NCBI RefSeq assembly: GCF_010820565.1
Contig: NZ_JAAIJQ010000034.1
Span: 1-62,912, forward strand
Length of the DNA: 62,912 bases
Origin: Thiorhodococcus minor
GTDB lineage: Bacteria > Pseudomonadota > Gammaproteobacteria > Chromatiales > Chromatiaceae
Direction of reading: 5' to 3'
The translations under genes and the position numbers were made by a program. The notes beneath the pieces were generated by a model. That model did no database searches and was not told the DNA's origin. It saw only the letters and a list, made by a program, of their open reading frames with translations. Of this stretch, positions 27,445-37,073 are shown in pieces (within the stretch, counting starts at the first letter, position 1; each line of letters begins with the position of its first letter).

Positions 27445-30000
27445 GTGACCAAACTGACCCTCAGCCACCTCTCCAACCTGTTGTTCCGCGCCTGCGACGA
27501 CCTGCGCGGCAACATGGATGCCTCGGAGTACAAGGAATACATCTTCGGCATGCTGTTCCTGAAGCGGCTCTCGGATCTCTTCGACCAGGAGCGCGACCAG
27601 CTCGCCAAGACACTCAAGGCGCGGGGCATGGCGGACGCGCTGATCGCCATCCAGCTGGACAACCCCGACCAATACACCTTCTTCGTCCCGCTCGAGGCCC
27701 GTTGGAATCCGAAGACGCCTGACGGCGAGCCCGTCTTCGTGGGGCTCAAGGACGGCGACAAGACCGTCAAGAAGCGCATGGGGGTCGCGCATCAGAAGAC
27801 GAACGTGGGGACCTACCTCAACGAGGCGCTCGAGGCGTTGGAGGACGCGAACGTCGATGCGCTGCAGGACGTGCTCAAGCACATCAACTTCAACCGCAAG
27901 ATCGGGCAGCGCACCCTCGACGACGACACGCTGTCGAACTTCATCCAGAATTTCGAGAAGATCCCGCTGCGCGACGAAAATTTCGAGTTCCCGGACCTGC
28001 TCGGCGCGGCCTACGAATATCTGATCAAGTTCTTCGCCGACTCGGCCGGAAAGAAGGCCGGCGAGTTCTACACGCCGGCAGACGTGGTGCGCACGCTGGT
28101 CGAGGTGGTCGAGCCACAGCCCGGCATGAGCGTCTACGACCCCACCTGCGGCTCGGGCGGCATGCTGATCCAGACCCGCGACTACATCCGCGAGATCGGC
28201 GGCGACCCGCGCGACCTCTCGCTCTATGGCCAGGAGAGCATCGGCACCACCTGGTCCATCTGCAAGATGAACATGCTCCTGCACGGCATCCCGCACGCCG
28301 ACATCCGGCAGGAAGACACCCTCCGCCGCCCGCAGCACAAGGACGAGAACGGCGAGCTCAAGCGCTACGACCGCGTCCTCGCCAATCCGCCCTTCAGCCA
28401 GAACTACATCAAGAAGGACATCGACTACCCTGGCCGCTTCGCCGTCTGGCTCCCCGAGAAGGGCAAGAAGGCCGACCTCATGTTCGTGCAGCACATGCTC
28501 GCCGTGCTCAAGGGCGACGGCAAGATGGCCACGGTCATGCCCCACGGCGTCCTCTTCCGCGGCGGCGAGGAGCGCGAGACCCGCCGTCACTTCATCGAGC
28601 GCGGCTGGCTGGAGGCGATCATCGGCCTGCCCGCCGGACTCTTCTACGGCACCGGCATCCCCGCCTGCGTTCTGGTGCTGAACAAGAAGGACGCACCGAC
28701 GCGCAAGCACGTCGTCTTCATCAATGCCGACCGCGACTATCGCGAGGGCAAGGCGCAGAACTTCCTGCGGGCCGAGGACATCTCCCGCATCGTCCATGCC
28801 TACCGAACGCTGACCAGCGGCGAGCGCGACGCGCTGCCCGGCTATGCCCGCCGCGTTCCGGTGGCGGAGATCGAGGGCGAGGACTTCAACTGCAACATCC
28901 GACGCTACGTGGACAATGCACCGCCGCCCGAGCCCCATGACGTGCGCGCGCACCTCCACGGCGGCGTGCCCAAGCGCGAGATCGACGCCCTCGAGCACTT
29001 CTGGACCAACTACCCGGACCTCCGCGCGCGCTGCTTCCAGCCACGATCAGACGACAGCACTTACCTCGACTTCACGCCCGCCGTCACCGATCGCCGCGCC
29101 CTGGCCGACATCGTGAACGGCGACACGAGCGTTGCGGCCGCCCACGAGGTCTTCCTCGCGACCCTCGAAGACTGGTGGAACAAACACCTCCCGGCGATCG
29201 AGGCGCTCGCCCCGAACGACGGAAAGAAGGGCAACGTGTACGAGCTTCGTCGCTTGCTGATGAGCTCGATCGAGCAAGCGCTCGCCGGCCAAAACCTTCT
29301 AACAGGCCATCAAGTGCGCGGTGCCCTGGCTCGGTACTTCGAGATCTTCAAGCCGGAGCTGAAATCAATCGCGTTCAGCGGCTGGGGACCGGAGCTGATC
29401 CCCGATGAAGACATTCTGCAAAGCCAGTTCCCCGAGGTGCTCGCGGAGATGGAGCAGAAGCGCAACCGTCTCGCCGAACTTGCGGCGCTCTTCACCTCCG
29501 CAGACGAAGAGGACTACGAGGACGAAGACGACGTCGGAGCACTGCCGGGCGATCAGGTCAAGGCGCTCAAGGCCCAGCTCAAGCGGCTCAAGGGCGAGGC
29601 CAAACTGGCCAAGCGCGACCCAAACCTCGGCGATCACAAGGCATATGAGAAGGCGGCCGTGGCCGTGGAAACCAAGCTCGCGCGACACAAGTCACTGGAG
29701 GACGAGGCCAAGCAGCTCAAGGCCGACCTGCGCACTGTCGACAAGAAGCAGGACGAGCTGGTCGAGGCCGCCCGTCAGAGGATCGACCGCATTGAGGCGC
29801 GCAAGGTCATCCTCGACCGGCTGCATCGCCTGCTCGTGCAAACCTACGCCTCCTATCTGCGCGCGGATCAACGGGCGTGCCTGGCGGCGCTGGAGAACCT
29901 GCACTCGAAGTATGCCGTGACGGCGGCGGACATCGAGGAGCGGCGCGATGCGGCTACGGCGAAGGTCAAGGGCTTCTTGGGGGAGCTTGGCTATGTCTGA
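27445..30000 (+). CDS. hsdM: Type I restriction-modification DNA methyltransferase subunit HsdM
   Basis: 851-residue N6-adenine methyltransferase. The HsdM N-terminal helical domain (about 5-150) is followed by the methylase domain with motif [10 protein letters not shown] (residues 232-240) and catalytic NPPF (314-317). A long C-terminal region (about 680-851) is charged and coiled-coil forming, ending [20 protein letters not shown]. It is long for HsdM (about 500-530 residues for many); the extra length is this C-terminal part. GTG start at 27445 with CAGAAGGA upstream. Its stop overlaps the next gene by 8 bases (ATGTCTGA). Its last 72 bases are mirrored by a diverged copy at 31078-31149. 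Confidence 0.95.
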   Translation: MTKLTLSHLSNLLFRACDDLRGNMDASEYKEYIFGMLFLKRLSDLFDQERDQLAKTLKARGMADALIAIQLDNPDQYTFFVPLEARWNPKTPDGEPVFVGLKDGDKTVKKRMGVAHQKTNVGTYLNEALEALEDANVDALQDVLKHINFNRKIGQRTLDDDTLSNFIQNFEKIPLRDENFEFPDLLGAAYEYLIKFFADSAGKKAGEFYTPADVVRTLVEVVEPQPGMSVYDPTCGSGGMLIQTRDYIREIGGDPRDLSLYGQESIGTTWSICKMNMLLHGIPHADIRQEDTLRRPQHKDENGELKRYDRVLANPPFSQNYIKKDIDYPGRFAVWLPEKGKKADLMFVQHMLAVLKGDGKMATVMPHGVLFRGGEERETRRHFIERGWLEAIIGLPAGLFYGTGIPACVLVLNKKDAPTRKHVVFINADRDYREGKAQNFLRAEDISRIVHAYRTLTSGERDALPGYARRVPVAEIEGEDFNCNIRRYVDNAPPPEPHDVRAHLHGGVPKREIDALEHFWTNYPDLRARCFQPRSDDSTYLDFTPAVTDRRALADIVNGDTSVAAAHEVFLATLEDWWNKHLPAIEALAPNDGKKGNVYELRRLLMSSIEQALAGQNLLTGHQVRGALARYFEIFKPELKSIAFSGWGPELIPDEDILQSQFPEVLAEMEQKRNRLAELAALFTSADEEDYEDEDDVGALPGDQVKALKAQLKRLKGEAKLAKRDPNLGDHKAYEKAAVAVETKLARHKSLEDEAKQLKADLRTVDKKQDELVEAARQRIDRIEARKVILDRLHRLLVQTYASYLRADQRACLAALENLHSKYAVTAADIEERRDAATAKVKGFLGELGYV

Positions 30001-31066
30001 TATTGCGCTTCAGGCTCAGATACTACTGCCCGAGATACGCGAGCTCGTCACCAAGGCACGGCACGCGGCCGGCCGGGCTGTCGATACCCTTCAGGTACAC
30101 ACCAATTTCGAGATCGGTCGGCTCATCGTCGAGCACGAGCAGGAAGGCGAAGAACGCGCCGCATACGGTCAGGAATTACTGAAGCACCTGTCCGAGGTAT
30201 TGACGGAGGAGTTTGGACGCGGTTTTTCCAGGAGCAACCTGGAGTACATGCGCCGGTTCTACCTGGCCTACCAGGACCGATCGCCGATTTCCCAGACGCT
30301 GTCTGGGAAATCGCTTGCCGTAGAGATTCCGCGGACAGCGCTCGCGAAATCCGACGTGCCCTGGACGCTGAGCTGGTCGCACTATCTCTTCTTGATGGGA
30401 ATCCGGGATCCCGACGAGAGGGCATTCTACGAAATCGAGGCGACGAATGAAGGCTGGTCCCTGCGCGAGCTGCGCCGGCAGTTCGGCAGCGGTCTCTACG
30501 AGCGTTTGGCTCTAAGCCGGGACAAGGACGGCGTGCGCGCTCTTGCCCGAGAAGGCCAGGTCATCGAGAAGCCTGAGCACATGCTGAAAAATCCCTACGT
30601 CCTCGAGTTCCTCGGGCTGCGCGAGGAGACCCGCTATTCCGAGCGCGAGTTGGAAACAGCGATCATCGACAAGCTGGAGCATTTTCTCCTCGAGCTTGGC
30701 AAAGGATTTCTGTTCGAAGCGCGGCAGAAGCGCTTCACCTTCGACGAGGAGCATTTCTTTGTCGATCTGGTCTTCTACAATCGCTTGCTGCGTTGCTATG
30801 TCTTGCTGGACCTGAAAATCGGTGAGCTGACCCACCAGGATCTGGGCCAAATGCAGATGTACGTCAACTACTTCGATCGATTCGTCAAGCTCGAAGACGA
30901 GCAGCCCACGGTCGGCATCATCCTGTGCAAGAAGAAAAAGGATGCGCTGGTAGAGCTCACCCTACCGAAGGGCAATATCCACGCCGCGGAGTACCAGCTC
31001 TACCTGCCCTCGAAGGAAGAACTCCGGCAAAAAATCATCGCCTGGGCAAAGGAGGTCGAGGGATGA
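29993..31066 (+). CDS. PDDEXK nuclease-domain protein (DUF1016/YhcG family)
   Basis: 357-residue protein of the YhcG group. The N-terminal DUF1016 helical part ([20 protein letters not shown], then [20 protein letters not shown]) is followed by a nuclease domain in which [20 protein letters not shown] gives the PDDEXK-like D...DLK core and [12 protein letters not shown] follows. Members are common inside type I R-M loci, but their role is not settled. ATG 29993 lies inside the end of hsdM (8-base overlap). Its stop overlaps the ATG at 31063 of a mini-frame that copies the HsdM tail. The placement between hsdM and hsdS, with a duplicated junction, suggests cargo insertion. Confidence 0.9.
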   Translation: MSDIALQAQILLPEIRELVTKARHAAGRAVDTLQVHTNFEIGRLIVEHEQEGEERAAYGQELLKHLSEVLTEEFGRGFSRSNLEYMRRFYLAYQDRSPISQTLSGKSLAVEIPRTALAKSDVPWTLSWSHYLFLMGIRDPDERAFYEIEATNEGWSLRELRRQFGSGLYERLALSRDKDGVRALAREGQVIEKPEHMLKNPYVLEFLGLREETRYSERELETAIIDKLEHFLLELGKGFLFEARQKRFTFDEEHFFVDLVFYNRLLRCYVLLDLKIGELTHQDLGQMQMYVNYFDRFVKLEDEQPTVGIILCKKKKDALVELTLPKGNIHAAEYQLYLPSKEELRQKIIAWAKEVEG

Positions 31067-31149
31067 AGGCCCAGGTGGACATCGAGCGGCGTCGCAATGT
31101 GGCGGTGGTCAAGCTGAAGGGATTCTTGGGAGAGCTTGGCTATGCGTGA
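31063..31149 (+). pseudogene. Duplicated HsdM C-terminal tail (28 codons) before hsdS
   Basis: Short frame [16 protein letters not shown]..., closing with [12 protein letters not shown]. Its last 23 residues align without gaps to the HsdM end ([20 protein letters not shown] then GYV). At DNA level 31078-31149 aligns base for base with 29929-30000, including the terminal overlap ATGCGTGA (ATGTCTGA in the other copy). It starts in the stop of the DUF1016 gene (ATGA) and ends over the hsdS start. It seems to be a retained or duplicated junction whose job may be to keep hsdS translation coupled. Confidence 0.85.
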
Positions 31150-32461
31150 TTGGCGCACTGAACCGCTGGAGCGCGTTGCTGAGATCCGCTCCAGCAATGT
31201 TGACAAGAAATCCAACCCGGGCGAAGAGCCGGTTCGTTTGTGCAACTACACGGACGTGTACTCGCGCGGGTACATCACGGAAGATATCGAGTTCATGGAG
31301 GCGACGGCCACGCCCGCCGAAATCCAGCGCTTTGGAATCGAGCGTGGCGACGTCATGATCACGAAGGACTCGGAGACCCCTGACGATATCGGCATTCCCG
31401 CCGTCGTTGTCGACGACGTCCCGAAGCTCGTCTGTGGTTACCACGTTGCGCTGATCAAGCCGAATCGCGATAAGGTCGATCCCGTCTACCTCGCCAAGCA
31501 GCTCGGTCTTCCAGGCACCGCTCGCTATTACGGTCGGCTCGCCAACGGCTCCACCAGGTACGGCCTTTCCTACCAGTCCATCTCCCGTACTCCGATTCGC
31601 CTGGCCCCACTCCCGCAACAGCACCGCATCGCCGAAATCCTCTCGACAGTCGACGAGGCCATCGAGCAGACCGAAGCGCTCCTCGCCAAGACGCAGCAGA
31701 TCAAGGCCGGCCTGATGCACGACCTCTTCACCCGAGGGGTCACTGCGGACGGCCAGCTCAGGCCACCGCGCGAGGAGGCTCCGCAGCTCTACAAGGAATC
31801 GCCGCTGGGCTGGATTCCGAAGGAGTGGGATGTCACTCCTTGCGGTGAGGTCTTCGATGTGCAGCTCGGCAAGATGATGAGCCCTACAGCCAGCGCTGGA
31901 CCGAATCAGAAGCCCTACCTACGGAATCAGAACGTCTATTGGGACCGCTTTGATCTCTCCGACGTTGCGACGATGCATTTCTCGACCGACGACGAGCAAA
32001 AGTATCGCTTGAAAGACGGCGACTTACTCGCGTGTGAGGGCCGATTCATCGGGCGTTGTGCGGTTTGGAGAGGAGAGTTGGACGAGTGCTACTACCAGAA
32101 GGCTCTCCATAGGCTTCGTGCGACCGACCCAAGGGTCACGACGGATTACATGCAGTTCTTCATGAGCCTTCGATTCGAACTGGATCGTGGCTTCGTGGAG
32201 AAGATGACGCACGAGTCGACGATTCCCCACCTACCTCTAGAAAAGCTGGTAGCGCTGCCGGTTCTGGTTCCTCCGAGAGCAGAGCAGGAATACCTCGTCT
32301 GCACGCTGGGTGCTCTCACTCACCGGGACCGAATCGACCGCGCCTACTTGCACAAAGCAAAGGAGCTCAAGGCCGCTCTCATGGGAGACCTACTCTCGGG
32401 ACGGGTCGTTGTCGAAAAGGGAATCTTGCCCAATGAGTTAGAGGTCGCAGCGAATGTCTGA
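31142..32461 (+). CDS. hsdS: Type I restriction-modification specificity subunit HsdS
   Basis: 439-residue target-recognition subunit. It has two target-recognition domains: TRD1 about residues 1-160 (ending SISRTPIRLAPLPQQHRIAE) and TRD2 about 215-385 (starting SPLGWIPKEWDVTPCGEVFD, ending EKLVALPVLVPPRAEQEYLV), each followed by a helical spacer (ILSTVDEAIEQTEALLAKTQ; the second near RAYLHKAKELKAALMGDLLS). The two half-recognition domains predict a bipartite site, which cannot be read from sequence. ATG 31142 is chosen because it lies in the 8-base overlap ATGCGTGA; the frame opens 6 bases earlier with TTG. Its own stop overlaps another ATG as ATGTCTGA. Confidence 0.94.
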   Translation: MRDWRTEPLERVAEIRSSNVDKKSNPGEEPVRLCNYTDVYSRGYITEDIEFMEATATPAEIQRFGIERGDVMITKDSETPDDIGIPAVVVDDVPKLVCGYHVALIKPNRDKVDPVYLAKQLGLPGTARYYGRLANGSTRYGLSYQSISRTPIRLAPLPQQHRIAEILSTVDEAIEQTEALLAKTQQIKAGLMHDLFTRGVTADGQLRPPREEAPQLYKESPLGWIPKEWDVTPCGEVFDVQLGKMMSPTASAGPNQKPYLRNQNVYWDRFDLSDVATMHFSTDDEQKYRLKDGDLLACEGRFIGRCAVWRGELDECYYQKALHRLRATDPRVTTDYMQFFMSLRFELDRGFVEKMTHESTIPHLPLEKLVALPVLVPPRAEQEYLVCTLGALTHRDRIDRAYLHKAKELKAALMGDLLSGRVVVEKGILPNELEVAANV

Positions 32462-32633
32462 GTACCTCCACGTCGAAAAACTCTTGCTTCAGTCAGAGCA
32501 AAGCGCGCTCGAAAAGCTCCTGGCAGAGATCCCGGAGGACCACGTAATCGAGCGACTCGGGCTCGAGTCCCGGAAGCAAGATATCGAGGACTTGCTCCAA
32601 CAGGATGGTGCTGGCGGGGAAATGACCCCGTAA
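32454..32633 (+). pseudogene. HsdR N-terminal fragment fused to a short unknown frame
   Basis: 59-codon frame that begins MSEYLHVEK, identical to the first nine residues of HsdR (33759), and then continues as unrelated LLLQSEQSALEKLLAEIPED and an acidic helical stretch. The ATG overlaps the hsdS stop (ATGTCTGA), where hsdR would be expected to start. The simplest reading is the original hsdR start, cut off by insertion of the 1.1-kb toxin-antitoxin segment. The appended 50 residues look like an antitoxin-type helical peptide but I recognise no family. Confidence 0.7.
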
Positions 32634-32717
32634 GTCGAGGTCCAGGACTCAAACGGCTCGCTATGGTGTGATGCGCACTGCACCAATCGTATGGCATGCT
32701 GCACGACGGAGATGAGC

Positions 32718-32975
32718 ATGGGAAGGGTCCGCAAGACGATCACACTGACCGACCAGCAGGGCGCATGGGTCAAGGCGCGCATCGCGCGTGGGGGCTTCAC
32801 CAATGACAGCGAATACATCCGCGACCTCATCCCGCGCGATCAGGAGCGCAGCGCGGAGATCGAAGCGATCCGCCGTGCGCTGATCGAGGGCGAGAACAGC
32901 GGTATCAGCGAACGGACACCGGACGAGATCGTGCGCGCGGCGAAGGAATCGCTGAAGGCCGATGGCCGGATATAG
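32718..32975 (+). CDS. ParD-like ribbon-helix-helix antitoxin
   Basis: 85-residue antitoxin: MGRVRKTITLTDQQGAWVKA is the RHH strand and first helix, FTNDSEYIRDLIPRDQERS the second helix, and the C-terminal half is the toxin-wrapping tail. ATG 32718 has GGAG at good spacing; ATG 32712 is possible. It overlaps by 14 bases the remains of its parE toxin, so it survives largely as a solitary antitoxin, able in principle to act as an anti-addiction protein or repressor. Confidence 0.82.
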   Translation: MGRVRKTITLTDQQGAWVKARIARGGFTNDSEYIRDLIPRDQERSAEIEAIRRALIEGENSGISERTPDEIVRAAKESLKADGRI

Positions 32976-33093
32976 GCTGACGACCCGCGCGGCGCAGGAC
33001 TTTCTTCGTTGCCGCAGAGCCTGGCCGGCGATCCGAGGCGGCCCATGTGCCTCCGGTTTAGACTCGAACCGGCGCGGGCGCCAGTTGGAATAA
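32962..33093 (+). pseudogene. parE toxin remnant
   Basis: 43-codon frame that starts like ParE (MAGYRLTTRAAQDFLR) and then loses similarity after about 16 residues; normal ParE toxins are about 95-100 residues. The start overlaps the parD stop by 14 bases, the usual parDE arrangement. The toxin is therefore dead. Confidence 0.65.
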
Positions 33094-33162
33094 GGGCCTA
33101 GGGGTCACCTTGGCCCAGACCCTTCTCGCGGTTTTTTTGACAAGCAACCGGGACATCGCAGC

Positions 33163-33378
33163 ATGACACGTCTAGAGCAGGTGATTCAGCGGGCCTCGGC
33201 CTTGCCTTCGGAGATTCAGGACGAAATGGCCGATCAGTGGCTCCGGGATATCGAGAATGAATTGGGCTGGCAAACGGCTCTGCGGCAGTCTCAAGACAAG
33301 TTGTCGGAACTGGCGCGAGAGGCGTTGAGACAGTCCGCTCAAGGTCAGACAGTGCCTAAGGGCTTCGATGAAATCTGA
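33163..33378 (+). CDS. Small antitoxin of a RelE-type pair
   Basis: 71-residue acidic/helical protein (MTRLEQVIQRASALPSEIQD, ending LRQSAQGQTVPKGFDEI). I recognise no named family with certainty. It is called an antitoxin because it is small, starts directly upstream of, and overlaps by 11 bases, a RelE-like toxin gene. ATG start. It lies inside the segment inserted between hsdS and hsdR. Confidence 0.7.
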   Translation: MTRLEQVIQRASALPSEIQDEMADQWLRDIENELGWQTALRQSQDKLSELAREALRQSAQGQTVPKGFDEI

Positions 33379-33640
33379 GCTGACCCAGGAATTCCTGGCG
33401 CAGTTCCGAAAGTTGCCGGAGCGAGTCAAGGAAACGGCTAGAAAGAACTACCGTTTATGGAAGCAGAATCCACGCCATCCCGGCTTGGACTTCAAGAAAG
33501 TCAATACGTCAATGCCCGTTTATTCGGTGCGCGTCGGTATTGGTTGGCGAGCCCTGGGGGTCATCAAAGACTCCGACACCGTCGTGTGGTTCTGGATCGG
33601 CCCGCATAGTGAGTACGACCAACTTCTGAAAAGTCTGTGA
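33368..33640 (+). CDS. RelE/ParE-superfamily toxin
   Basis: 90-residue basic protein with the RelE fold pattern: helices LTQEFLAQFRKLPERVKETA and RKNYRLWKQNPRHPGLDFKK, then strands YSVRVGIGWRALGVI and VVWFWIGPHSEYDQLL. It probably cuts mRNA on ribosomes or otherwise blocks growth; the exact target is not deducible. It overlaps its antitoxin by 11 bases, and 118 bases separate it from hsdR. Apparently intact, so the R-M island carries an addiction module inside its operon. Confidence 0.8.
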   Translation: MKSELTQEFLAQFRKLPERVKETARKNYRLWKQNPRHPGLDFKKVNTSMPVYSVRVGIGWRALGVIKDSDTVVWFWIGPHSEYDQLLKSL

Positions 33641-33758
33641 CCTTGCCCGACGACTTCCTAGGCGTGCTGTCCAACCGGCGGATATTCGAGCGCGGGTCAG
33701 CCGAGATGGCAGGGGTCATCCGGGCAAGCGCTGTTGGTCCGGCAAAGGCGTCGTCACC

Positions 33759-36700
33759 ATGAGTGAATACCTCCACGTCGAGAAGCCCTTCCTCGACCAG
33801 CTCGTCAAGCTGGGCTGGAACAGTATCGACCAAGGCCAAGGATTCATCCCCTCTGATCCAAAAAAGAGCCTGCGCACGAGCTTCCGCGAGTGGCTGCTCC
33901 CCGAGGTCTTCCGCGACGCCGTTCGCGCGATCAACCTGACGTCCGACGGAACGCCATGGCTGACGAACCGCCAGCTCGACGACCTGCGCGACCAGATTCT
34001 GCGGCAGCCCAACCGGACGCTGCTCGAGGCCAACGAGACGACCCAAGCGCTCTTTCTCAAGGCCCAGGTGGACCGCAACGAGGTCACCGGCGAGGCCGAC
34101 CCGGTCGTCAAGCTCATCGACTTCGCGAATCCGGAGCGCAACCAGTTCCACGCCATCAACCAGTTCCGCATCGATACGCCGGGCTGCGTGAAGAGCTGCA
34201 TCATTCCGGACATCGTCCTCTTCGTGAACGGCATTCCGCTGGTGGTGGTCGAGGCGAAGATCGGCGATCCGAATACGGCCAACCCGCTGCACGCCGCCTA
34301 CGAGCAACTGCGGCGCTACCGCAACGCCCGGCCGGAAACTGTTAAGGCCGGCTTGCGCGAGGGCGAGCCGCGACTCTTCCATACGAACCTACTGCTGATC
34401 CGCACCTGCGGTGAGAAGGCCGAATTCGGCACCATCACCTCCGGGCACGAGCACTTCTATGCCTGGAAGGACATCTGGCCCGAAAGCAATCGGACCTATA
34501 CACCGCCTCTGGGCGTCGAGCGCGAGCAAGAGACGCTCATCCAGGGGCTGCTCGCCCCGGCGACACTGCTCGACGTCCTGCGCACCTGCACGGTGTTCAT
34601 GGACACCGACTCCGGCAGACGCATCAAGGTGGTCGGCCGCTATCAGCAGTACCGCGCCGCGCGGAAGATCGTCGAGCGGCTGCGCTTCGGTCAGTCGCCC
34701 GAGTCCCGATCGGGCGTGGTCTGGCACACCCAAGGCTCGGGCAAGTCGCTCACCATGGTGTTCGTGGCTCGCATGCTGCGTGCCGCGACGGATCTGGAGG
34801 ACTTCAAGATCCTGCTCGTCAACGACCGGGCCGACCTGGAAGAGCAGCTGGCAGGTACCGCCAAGCTCATTGGCGGCAAGGTCAAGGTGATCGCGAGCAC
34901 CACGGAGCTCCGCGAGCACCTCGGCACCGACGCCTCGGACATCAACATGGTAATGGTGCACAAGTTCAACGAGCGCGCGGAGACGCTGCCCGATACGCTG
35001 GCCCAGGCCCTCGCCTACGGCGGCAAGCCGATCCCCAGGCCCGAGATCCTCAAGGCGGCCGACTCGGCAGCGGCGATTTATCGGGCGATCCCGTCCAGCA
35101 AGACGTTTGGCGTGGTGAATCCGTCCGACCGCATCGTCCTGATGATCGATGAGGCCCATCGGACCCAGGGCTCCGATCTGGGCGACAACCTCTTCGAGGC
35201 CTTCCCCAACGCGACCCGGATCGCCTTCACCGGAACCCCGCTCATCACCGAGCAGCACGGTGCCAAGCGCACCGTGAAGCGCTTCGGCGACTACATCGAC
35301 CAGTACAAGCTCATGGATGCCGTCAACGACGGCGCCACGCTCCAGATCCTCTACGAAGGCCGCACCGCCGACACGGCTCTCAGGGACCAGCACGGCTTCG
35401 ACACCAAATTCGAGAACCTCTTCAAGGAGCGCAGCGAGGAGGAGATCCTCGCGATCAAGAAGAAATACGGCGCAACGGGCGACCTGCTGGAGGCCGAGAA
35501 GCGCATTGAGGCCATCGCGAAGGATCTGGTCGATCACTATGTCGACAACATCTTGCCGGACGGCTTCAAGGCGCAGGTCGTCTGCCACTCCAAGCTGGCG
35601 GCGATCCGCTACCAGAAGGCGATCCGCCGAGCGCTGAACGAGCGTGTCGAGCGAGAGAAGCAGAGGCCTCAACCGGATGCGGAGCTGACCCTGCGCATCG
35701 AGTTCCTGAAGGTGGCCGTCGTGGTCTCGTCGGACCCCACGAACGAGCCGGCGGCCATCACCGAAGCACGCAGGGAGGCGAAGCGCTGGAACGCGGTCGA
35801 GAATTTCTGTCGACCCTTCGACCTCGACGACCACGACAAGGCGCTGTCCGGTATCGCCTTCCTCGTGGTGTGCGACATGCTGCTCACGGGCTTCGACGCC
35901 CCCATCGAGCAGGTCATGTATATCGACAAGAAACTGCGCGAGCACAACTTGCTGCAGGCGATCGCTCGCGTGAACCGGGTCGCGACCAACAAGCACCGAG
36001 GCTTCATCGTCGACTACATCGGGGTGTTCGACGACCTTGCCCACGCCCTCTCCATCTACGCCGAAGAAGATCCGCAGGATGTGCGTGAGGGCCTGAAGAG
36101 CATCCTGAGCGAGATGCCGATTCTGGATGAGCGCTACCAACGGCTGCTGCAGCACTTCATTGCGGCCGGAGTGAAGGACATCGAGGCCTTCGTGCAGGGC
36201 CGGCTCGGCTCCCCAGAGGCGGATGTCGCGGCCATCCATGCGGCCGTTGGCGCCATGAAGGACATCAAGCGGAGGGCGGACTTCGAGGTCTACCTGAAGA
36301 AGTTTCTTCAGAGCCTCAACCTGATCCTGCCCAATCAAGTGGGGCATCCTTACCGCGGCCCCGCGCGGAGATTCGGCTACCTGCTGCGGATGGTCAAGGA
36401 GCGCTACAAAGACGACTCCTTGGACATCGAAGGCGCAGGAGCGAAAGTGAAGGCGCTGATCAACGAGCACCTGATCGATCTGGGCATCAACCCGAAGATC
36501 CCGCCGGTCGAGCTGCTGTCCGAGGGCTTCTTGGCGCACGTCGAAAGACACGCGGGAGGCAGCTCGGAAGCCAAGGCGAGCGAGATGGAGCATGCCATCC
36601 GCAAGCATTGCACCGTCCACTTCGACGAGGACCCAGCCTTCTACACCAAGCTCAGCGAAAAGCTGGAGCGCTTGATCGAACAGCACAAGAACAACTGGGA

Positions 36701-37073
36701 TGCACTGGCGGGAGACTTGGCGGGGCTGCGTCAAGCGGTGATTTCCGGTCGAACGGATGTCGCCGAAGGCCTCACCAAGGAGGCGACGACCTTCTACGAT
36801 TACGTGCTTCAACTGGCCTATGACGGCGCTCAGCCTCCCGCCGATGACCTGCAGGGGGTGAAGAGCCTGATGCTACGCATCGTCGAGCTCCTGCAGGAGA
36901 CGATCGGGGTGCTCGACTTCTGGAAGAAGCCCATCGAGGTCAAGAAGCTGCGTGGCAACATTGGGACGGAGATCCTGCTGGCCAACATCCCAGCACTGAA
37001 CGCGAGACACGAGCGGCTTGCCGTCGAGATCGTGAAGCTCGCGGAAAAGCGTCACGAGGAGCTGATCAAGTGA
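33759..37073 (+). CDS. hsdR: Type I restriction endonuclease subunit HsdR
   Basis: 1104-residue translocase/nuclease. The N-terminal PDDEXK nuclease domain has D151 in IPDIVLFVNGIPLVVVEAK with E165-A-K167. The SF2 motor has Walker A TQGSGKS (324-330) and DEAH (464-467), and the second RecA fold includes LLTGFDAPIEQVMYIDK and the arginine-finger region RVNRVATNKHRGFIVDY. The C-terminal helical part binds the HsdM/HsdS core. It cuts unmodified DNA after translocation. ATG at 33759; its first nine residues MSEYLHVEK recur at 32454. Its stop overlaps the next gene as GTGA. Confidence 0.96.
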   Translation: MSEYLHVEKPFLDQLVKLGWNSIDQGQGFIPSDPKKSLRTSFREWLLPEVFRDAVRAINLTSDGTPWLTNRQLDDLRDQILRQPNRTLLEANETTQALFLKAQVDRNEVTGEADPVVKLIDFANPERNQFHAINQFRIDTPGCVKSCIIPDIVLFVNGIPLVVVEAKIGDPNTANPLHAAYEQLRRYRNARPETVKAGLREGEPRLFHTNLLLIRTCGEKAEFGTITSGHEHFYAWKDIWPESNRTYTPPLGVEREQETLIQGLLAPATLLDVLRTCTVFMDTDSGRRIKVVGRYQQYRAARKIVERLRFGQSPESRSGVVWHTQGSGKSLTMVFVARMLRAATDLEDFKILLVNDRADLEEQLAGTAKLIGGKVKVIASTTELREHLGTDASDINMVMVHKFNERAETLPDTLAQALAYGGKPIPRPEILKAADSAAAIYRAIPSSKTFGVVNPSDRIVLMIDEAHRTQGSDLGDNLFEAFPNATRIAFTGTPLITEQHGAKRTVKRFGDYIDQYKLMDAVNDGATLQILYEGRTADTALRDQHGFDTKFENLFKERSEEEILAIKKKYGATGDLLEAEKRIEAIAKDLVDHYVDNILPDGFKAQVVCHSKLAAIRYQKAIRRALNERVEREKQRPQPDAELTLRIEFLKVAVVVSSDPTNEPAAITEARREAKRWNAVENFCRPFDLDDHDKALSGIAFLVVCDMLLTGFDAPIEQVMYIDKKLREHNLLQAIARVNRVATNKHRGFIVDYIGVFDDLAHALSIYAEEDPQDVREGLKSILSEMPILDERYQRLLQHFIAAGVKDIEAFVQGRLGSPEADVAAIHAAVGAMKDIKRRADFEVYLKKFLQSLNLILPNQVGHPYRGPARRFGYLLRMVKERYKDDSLDIEGAGAKVKALINEHLIDLGINPKIPPVELLSEGFLAHVERHAGGSSEAKASEMEHAIRKHCTVHFDEDPAFYTKLSEKLERLIEQHKNNWDALAGDLAGLRQAVISGRTDVAEGLTKEATTFYDYVLQLAYDGAQPPADDLQGVKSLMLRIVELLQETIGVLDFWKKPIEVKKLRGNIGTEILLANIPALNARHERLAVEIVKLAEKRHEELIK

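Noticed and set aside
27406-28998. 530-codon minus-strand frame opposite hsdM
   Set aside because: Shadow of hsdM; no ribosome-binding site and no family.
34389-36812. 807-codon minus-strand frame opposite hsdR
   Set aside because: Antisense to an unmistakable HsdR; composition is shadow-like and no motif is present.
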